Below, in pieces: positions 7,435 through 11,629 of a stretch of DNA of 11,629 nt (positions are counted from its first letter, which is position 1; each line of letters opens with the position of its first letter). The notes below the pieces were generated by a model. The model was not told where the DNA came from and did not search any database. It saw only the letters and a program-made list of their open reading frames with translations. Source of the stretch: Phoronis ovalis. Lineage: Eukaryota; Phoronida; Phoronidae. Location of the stretch: assembly GCA_028565635.1 (NCBI GenBank), contig JAOXYB010051668.1, positions 1 to 11,629 on the forward strand, in the 5' to 3' direction. Made by a program: the position numbers and the translations under genes.

Positions 7435-7494
7435 TTTGCAAAATACACAGCGTAGATAGGTATATCAAAAAGTACTTGGAAGTCCGAGAAGCTG

Positions 7495-8201
7495 CTACGT
7501 GCTGGTAACTTGGGGGCATTGGGCATCTACTTGCTGTCTTATATTTCTTGATTGGGGTTTGACTTTCTTATACCGTCGTGACATAATTATTGTATGTTTT
7601 GGAGACATATTTTTGTGTTCTGGACATGCTCTTGATTTGCCATGGATATAAGATTCACACGTTTTACACCCTTCAATAAACATAATCTGACTGTTCGTTT
7701 CCACTGCGTTGTTAAGAGCAGAATAAAGCTCCATTTTTGTATCCGGAGCCGAGCATTTAAGTTGCGCACAGTCTTTAGAACGCTGTTTTCCTGGAGATGA
7801 CCGCCTATTCTTTGTGGCAGACTGACCATTTCTGCTTAAAAACTGGCTTCCATGGCTGTCAGTAACGTTTTTCCAATGATGGATATCACTTACAGTTCCT
7901 GCGCAATGTTCACTCCTATGTTGAGAAGATAATATTTGGGTAACCTCTTGGTTCACAATTTTAGTTCGATCTGTGTTATCTGCTGCGGTATCGAAGGGTT
8001 CAGAGCCAATATGGTTTGCTCGTTTTGCACACTTTCTTGTTTTACTTCCAATACTAATATCTTTAGATATCTTAGATGTATTTATCTTGCGCCTATGACT
8101 AGCCTCAGATACTGGCTTGCTGATACCATCAGCATGTCCTGCAAGCTGGACAACAAGTGCTCCTTTTTGCCTAGATTTGTCTAATATGACTTTGTCGACA
8201 C
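7495..8201 (-). CDS. Membrane-protein gene, last coding exon (polar tail, zinc-knuckle-like motif)
   Basis: The exon starts after acceptor ATATTTTAG (AG 8203-8202) and ends at TAG (7497-7495). It encodes a basic, Ser/Thr-rich tail rich in lysine, histidine and cysteine, with Cys646, Cys649, Cys660 and His663 spaced as C-x2-C-x10-C-x2-H, and a basic patch RRYKKVKPQSR near 675-686. No domain was recognised. Confidence 0.65.
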
Positions 8202-11101
8202 CTAAAATATAAATTATATTAAGTTTGTTAACTTCGAAACACTGTGTTAGTATTAGACGATAGTATCGAAAACTATAGCTAAACGCGAGCCTAGATTTTG
8301 AAACCATACCTGTGTTTTCAATGAGACTGTGCTCTCCACTTGGAGGTAATGCAGATGAGGTGTGCTCCTCTGAAACAACTGTCTTGCAGTAGTCAAGTAG
8401 TGTCACTGCCTGATTTAACATCCATTTACGCTGGTTGCAACGTTTCATATTGGTACTTAGACCTGTTTGCTGCGTAGTGTTTTCGTCTGATGGATATGCT
8501 TGCTGCATAGGTTTTGTGTCTAATGGACTTGTATCGCTTATAGAACTTAGGCTTGGAGTGCGACTGCGCATGCTTACCGGAAAACCATCTCGGACAAATT
8601 GAACTGACCGTGCATGTTGCAGTGTTGCTGATGAGTGTTTTGGTGCTTTGGCAAGATTTTTGGTTTGGATAAAAATGACATCGTTTAAAGATTCTAATTT
8701 TTTGTTGAGAAAGCGTATACTAGTCTCTATAATTCTCAAAATTTGTTCTGTATTTGGCCCTACTACCATTATTATCCTCAATAGCAATCTTAAGAGAGCT
8801 CGCAAAATCGAAAGAGTAAAGTTCAAAAATAGCTGAATTTTTGTTACAACGTAGTGGTAGATGGTAGAATTATTCTTTAAACCACGAATAGCGTGTTGGT
8901 GTTTCGTGGTTAAATAAGACCCCTTTGTTAATAAGAAATATATTGAAAACCCAGTCATTGGTAATAATATCGTCGCTACTCCTACGTACTTCAGGTCATA
9001 CTGAAAATATATGTATGGCATGAAAGCAATATTGAACGTGTCCAAACACCGTCGTCGACTGCGGTCAAATCGGGGATTAAATAACTATTTGGTAACTGGT
9101 ACAGAGTTGCAAGGGGGAAAATACAATATTTCATTTACAAACGGTTAATTTGTAAATCCCAACAACGCAAAGAGCTCTACCTGAATATCTGTAGAAAAAA
9201 AAAACAAGGATTTTTTTCTTCAAATTACACAACAGAATGCTGATGGCTGACGTTCTAAAATCTGTTAAATACAAAATAAGCAGAAGCATTTTTTTAATAC
9301 TATGAAATTTAATAAATGTAGTACGTAACCTCCGTCTTTGAAACTTCCTCTTGTCTTAAATGTCTTATGTTTTCATAAAGTCCCTTTGCTGCTTTGTTAT
9401 TCATTTTTCGAAACATGACCAAATCTTCTGGAGCCAGCAGAATTTTGCCAACACTCCAAGTTACAGCGTTAAAACCACTGTAAGGTGTTAAAAAAATAAA
9501 ATATTATTACAAGGAAGACATTTTTGTTTGAAAGCAAATCTCTATATTAGATACAATAAAATGAATATTTATAACTGAGAAAAAGCGACATTATGGAAAA
9601 ATAAATGTAATACTTAACTTGGCGTGATTTAATAGCACGACAATGTTTCGATGCTATTTGACATTTTTTGTGGATCTATTAGTACCTGTCATGATCAGTA
9701 TCGTTGGTTTTGAACTTTGCAGATTTAGCTGTAAAAGATTACCTGGAACCTATGGCAGCAAAATCGAGTTCCTTTAAAAATTTCCAATTGTCCGTTTCAG
9801 TTTTTCCTACATTGGATAATAACCCTCCTAATACAGAATGTTCTAGTATATTCATTGTTCCAGAATGTTCTAGTATATTTTCCACGAGTTTTGAAATTGG
9901 ATACCAGCCTAACCTCCACCACAAGTAAATCATCAAAAGAGTGGAGAATGCACGACATTTTTGAGTTTGCTCACATGATTCCGAAACGTTCACATGCGTG
10001 TTATAGATAAAACGAAAGGTGAAAAACAGGACAAGCCATATTGTGGACAAACCTGTCACTATCAAGCTGAATAAGTCGTAATTCCTCCTAATCTGGAAAA
10101 CGTAAATAATGAAACATACAACTCTCGGCACTGTACTATTTGGATGATATACTGAAGTTATTTTAGACTGAGTATCTTACCCAACATGGATGTTACTGAT
10201 TTTGAGTAAGATCAGAAATTTCCAAGTGCACAAATATTCCATTTTAGAAATTATTTAAATATTATGTTGCCACTTTAAGGTGCATCGGTAAAAATTATAA
10301 TTTTGAATTGCAACAAAATATAGAAAAACATATATATAAGGAATCTAAATGTTTCCTTTTTCCTTATTTGACTTATTCGATTTTTTTATATAAGGAAAAA
10401 GGAATCATTTCCTTTTTCCTTATCGAATGTTGGATTTGAATAAGGAAAAATGAGCTATTTCTTTATTCACTTTTGATCTGAATAAGAAAAAAGAAATATT
10501 TCGATTTTTTACATCTGAATAATGAAAAAGAACCATTTCTCTTTTCCTTTTTCGAATGTTGGACTTGCATAAGGAAAAATGTTAATTCCTTTTTTCTTAT
10601 TCAGATCAAAAATGAACAAGAAAATAGTACCTTTAGGAAAAGGAAAGTACCGTATCTCCCTTTTTCTTATTCAAAACCCAACGTTTGAATAACGAAAAAC
10701 GAATAACGTTAGTGAATAAGCTAAGGAAATTGTTTCCTTTTCTATATTCGATTCAAAATTGGGGTTCTCAAGACTCGAGGATTCTCTTTTCTTTCTTGAA
10801 ACCATCAAGCGAATAAGGAAGTAGCTCTTATTTGGCTCTTACTTCTTACTTGCTTATTGAAAAAGGAAAAAGGAACTGTCATTATTACCCATTGAAGAAA
10901 ATTTTCGTAACACATGGTGTGACTGGTACTGACAAACCACGTGTCTGTCTCCCTTCTCCAAGCACATGTTTCTTCTGAAATCATGTACTGAATTAAGCCA
11001 AAGAGAAAACTAACAAAGTGGTGCAACCCGACGATATAAAGAATTATGAATGTTGGTTTCAACTCCTCCATAACTCGCGTAATTACTGTTCCATCCTCCA
11101 T
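7495..11101 (-). CDS. Polytopic membrane protein with long polar C-terminal tail, family not recognised (five coding exons)
   Basis: The coding exons are 11101-10889, 10092-9743, 9477-9330, 9000-8310 and 8201-7495. All junctions are GT-AG and the phases (0, 2, 0, 1) agree, giving 2109 nt and 702 residues. The start is supported by GCCATGG. Hydrophobic segments lie at about 17-41, 77-101, 119-137, 243-261 and 294-317. Two cysteine pairs face loops: C46 and C64, then C111 and C117 (after a possible glycosylation site NVS 106-108). Residues 321-353 form an amphipathic helix. About 360-702 is Ser/Thr/Lys-rich and probably disordered, with an SMRSRTPSLSSISDTSP stretch and a C-terminal C-x2-C-x10-C-x2-H motif (646-663). 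Four-helix large-pore channels (pannexin/innexin type) have paired loop cysteines with similar spacing, but no signature confirms this. A missed exon between the first two is possible. The existence of the gene is likely; its function is unknown. Confidence 0.65.
8202..8309 (-). other. 108-bp in-frame intron of the membrane-protein gene
   Basis: Donor CACAG|GTATGG and acceptor TTATATTTTAG|GTGTC are both good. The intron is a multiple of three and has no stop in the reading frame, so its retention would insert 36 residues rich in aromatic and hydrophobic side chains. Its composition differs from the polar flanking tail, which favours removal. Confidence 0.65.
8310..9000 (-). CDS. Membrane-protein gene, coding exon 4 (two membrane segments, amphipathic helix)
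   Basis: The exon starts after acceptor ATATTTTCAG (AG 9002-9001) in phase 0, matching the previous donor. It encodes residues 238-467 plus one base. The segment at 294-317 carries Arg304, Arg308 and Arg312 every fourth residue between leucines and isoleucines. A predicted coiled or amphipathic helix follows at 321-353, then a Ser/Thr-rich region. Sequence upstream of 9000 stays open to about 9084 but lacks an ATG, and a second AG at 9059 has the wrong phase. Confidence 0.65.
9001..9329 (-). other. Intron 3 of the membrane-protein gene
   Basis: It is bounded by donor GAG|GTTACG (GT 9329-9328) and acceptor TTTTCAG (AG 9002-9001). The donor is weaker than average. No repeat or RNA gene is seen inside. 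Confidence 0.5.
9330..9477 (-). CDS. Membrane-protein gene, coding exon 3 (cytoplasmic-type helical segment)
   Basis: Acceptor ACCTTACAG|T (AG 9479-9478) opens the exon in phase 2, completing Ser188. It encodes residues 188-237, including LLAPEDLVMFRKMNNKAAKG and a charged helix ENIRHLRQEEVSKTE. Both junction phases agree with the neighbouring exons, the main reason to accept this short exon. Confidence 0.6.
9478..9742 (-). other. Intron 2 of the membrane-protein gene
   Basis: Donor TTCCAG|GTAATC (GT 9742-9741) and acceptor TTAACACCTTACAG bound 265 bp of AT-rich sequence with no other feature seen. Confidence 0.55.
9743..10092 (-). CDS. Membrane-protein gene, coding exon 2 (two membrane segments)
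   Basis: Acceptor ACGTTTTCCAG (AG 10094-10093) opens the exon in phase 0. It encodes residues 72-187 plus two bases. Strong hydrophobic segments lie at 77-101 (LFSLIVTGLSTIWLVLFFTF) and 119-137, with a short Cys-x5-Cys loop between them. A 27-bp in-frame tandem duplication yields NILEHSGTM followed by NILEHSV. Confidence 0.7.
9834..9879. repeat. In-frame 27-bp tandem duplication within coding exon 2
   Basis: A 19-nt sequence, CAGAATGTTCTAGTATATT, occurs at 9834-9852 and again unchanged at 9861-9879. The 27-bp period preserves the frame and repeats the peptide NILEHS. Confidence 0.9.
10093..10888 (-). other. Intron 1 of the membrane-protein gene
   Basis: It runs from donor CAATGG|GTAATA (GT 10888-10887) to acceptor CGTTTTCCAG. 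About two thirds of it is repeat array B, which ends within about ten bases of the donor. An alternative donor, AAGCAA|GTAAGA near 10851, would add residues VIMTVPFSFFNKQ and leave the phase changed by one base, so it is less likely. A further exon could be hidden here, but none is visible. Confidence 0.5.
10338..10880. repeat. Hairpin-rich repeat array B, inside intron 1 of the membrane-protein gene
   Basis: This array has the same building blocks as array A: TTTCCTTTTTCCTTATTC and its complement in alternating orientation. The long unit at 10746-10818 is the reverse complement of the unit at 5686-5758, with most bases conserved over about 70 bp. A stem-loop at 10390-10423 has 15 perfect base pairs and a 4-nt loop. 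Relative to its host gene the long unit has the same orientation as in array A. Confidence 0.8.
10889..11101 (-). CDS. Membrane-protein gene, first coding exon (first membrane segment and cysteine loop)
   Basis: It encodes residues 1-71 from an ATG in strong context (CTGCCATGG). A hydrophobic helix at 17-41 (FIILYIVGLHHFVSFLFGLI) is followed by a loop with Cys46 and Cys64 separated by 17 residues and rich in Trp. A candidate 5' UTR acceptor, TTTCTATACAG, ends at 11123, 22 nt before the ATG. Confidence 0.6.
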
Positions 11102-11374
11102 GGCAGTCCGTTTGTTAGCCCACTGTATAGAAAGACAATTGCTCCAGATGCTTTCTCGTTGATGTTATTTGCGCGGGACATCATAAAATAGTGTCGTCAC
11201 AATAAACGATACGTAATACCAGTAAACAAAAAAAAATAAAGAAAAAACAGATAATAGGTTTAGGAAATCTTTGGCGAACTGTTTCTCATTGAAATATGAT
11301 TTTACAGTGAGTCTTTTGGGGAATATTTGTTATTTTACACACATAGATCTCAGTCAACCCGAAAAAGAGTGAAA
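11102..11374. other. Upstream region of the membrane-protein gene, nothing else recognised
   Basis: It contains the candidate 5' UTR acceptor at 11123-11124 (minus strand) and otherwise AT-rich sequence without a supported gene or repeat. Confidence 0.35.
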
Positions 11375-11460
11375 CTTTTTGACTTCCCCCCTAACAAATG
11401 TACACACTTTTTTAACCCCCTAAATTTGCCGACTTCCCCTCCAAAAAGTTAATGACCAGT
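11375..11460 (-). mobile_element. Truncated copy of the 1.1 kb inverted-repeat element family
   Basis: The end ATGACCAGT at 11452-11460 and the adjoining AAATTTGCCGACTTCCCCTC match the reverse complement of the left end of the element at 1684-1725 over about 40 bp. Further inside, AACTTTTTGAC and runs of C match its G-tract modules. Only one end is present. Confidence 0.65.
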
Positions 11461-11593
11461 TAATAAGCAACTACTAAATGACAGTTACTAATGAGCAAAT
11501 GATAGGAGTTGATGAGTAGCCTTACAAATAAATTAGCAATTAAAACAAAAAGTACTTAAAACAAAGTACTGGTCTAATCAACACAATAGGAGC

Positions 11594-11601
11594 TATTTAT
11601 A
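11594..11601 (-). promoter_or_regulatory. Candidate TATA box of the membrane-protein gene
   Basis: The minus strand reads TATAAATA (then GCTCC). Transcription would start near 11560-11570, about 460 bp before the ATG, which implies a 5' UTR that is long or spliced (acceptor at 11123). The distance and the window edge make the link to this gene tentative. Confidence 0.25.
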
Positions 11602-11629
11602 GTATATCTGGCTATCATCCATTACACAC

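Larger units (their letters stand above)
6899..7494. other. Convergent 3' UTR region between two genes
   Basis: This is the 596 bp between the TGA of the EF-hand gene and the TAG of the minus-strand membrane-protein gene. It holds a TA run at 7078-7089 and two small hairpins (AATCGT/ACGATT at 7206-7221, and ACGCAC/GTGCGT at about 7222-7240). A poly(A) signal for each strand lies near 7394-7434. Open frames at 6910-7188 (+) and 7293-7526 (-) show no protein-like features. Confidence 0.55.

Noticed and set aside
9001-9045. Treating the long minus-strand frame ending at 7495 as a single-exon gene starting near 9045
   Set aside because: There is no ATG at its start (the codon is TTG), and a clean acceptor at 9001 joins in phase to an upstream exon. 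A 108-bp intron also interrupts it.
9704-9928. Plus-strand frame opposite membrane-protein exon 2
   Set aside because: It is antisense to a better-supported coding exon with membrane segments and has no features of its own.

Overview
This window is AT-rich animal nuclear DNA. Its genes are split by GT-AG introns, it has TATA boxes and AATAAA signals, and nothing in it looks like a bacterial operon. The secreted EF-hand protein, the CRELD/saposin-like first exon and the abundant short inverted-repeat elements suggest a marine invertebrate, perhaps a mollusc or relative. The species cannot be fixed from sequence alone. No tRNA, rRNA, CRISPR array or autonomous transposon was recognised.

Layout, left to right. 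(1) The minus-strand first coding exon of a secreted or ER protein lies at 223-369. It has a signal peptide followed by a Cys-x2-Cys motif like the start of a CRELD-type, canopy or saposin-like domain. A TATA box sits 66 bp upstream and the rest of the gene is off the left edge. (2) 370-4030 is gene-poor. It holds a GATATA microsatellite, a 1.1 kb element with 21-bp terminal inverted repeats (1684-2800), and a 587-bp TA-flanked inverted-repeat element (3272-3858). (3) A plus-strand gene for a small secreted EF-hand calcium-binding protein has coding exons at 5123-5507 and 6690-6898, and probably a noncoding first exon near 4060-4127. (4) A minus-strand gene with at least five coding exons (11101 down to 7495) encodes a predicted 702-residue polytopic membrane protein of unrecognised family with a long polar C-terminal tail. 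(5) The far right edge carries its possible TATA box and a truncated copy of the 1.1 kb element family.

The EF-hand and membrane-protein genes converge. Their stop codons are about 600 bp apart, and their poly(A) signals are 30-40 bp apart on opposite strands, so the transcript ends may touch or overlap. Each gene has one intron filled with the same unusual hairpin-rich repeat family, built on TTTCCTTTTTCCTTATTC and its complement (about 5635-6310 and 10338-10880). I see no evidence that the three genes work in one pathway.

The items most worth following are the unassigned membrane protein, the intronic hairpin arrays, and a likely alternative transcript end inside the EF-hand gene. Exon structures are inferred from splice motifs and reading-frame continuity only.
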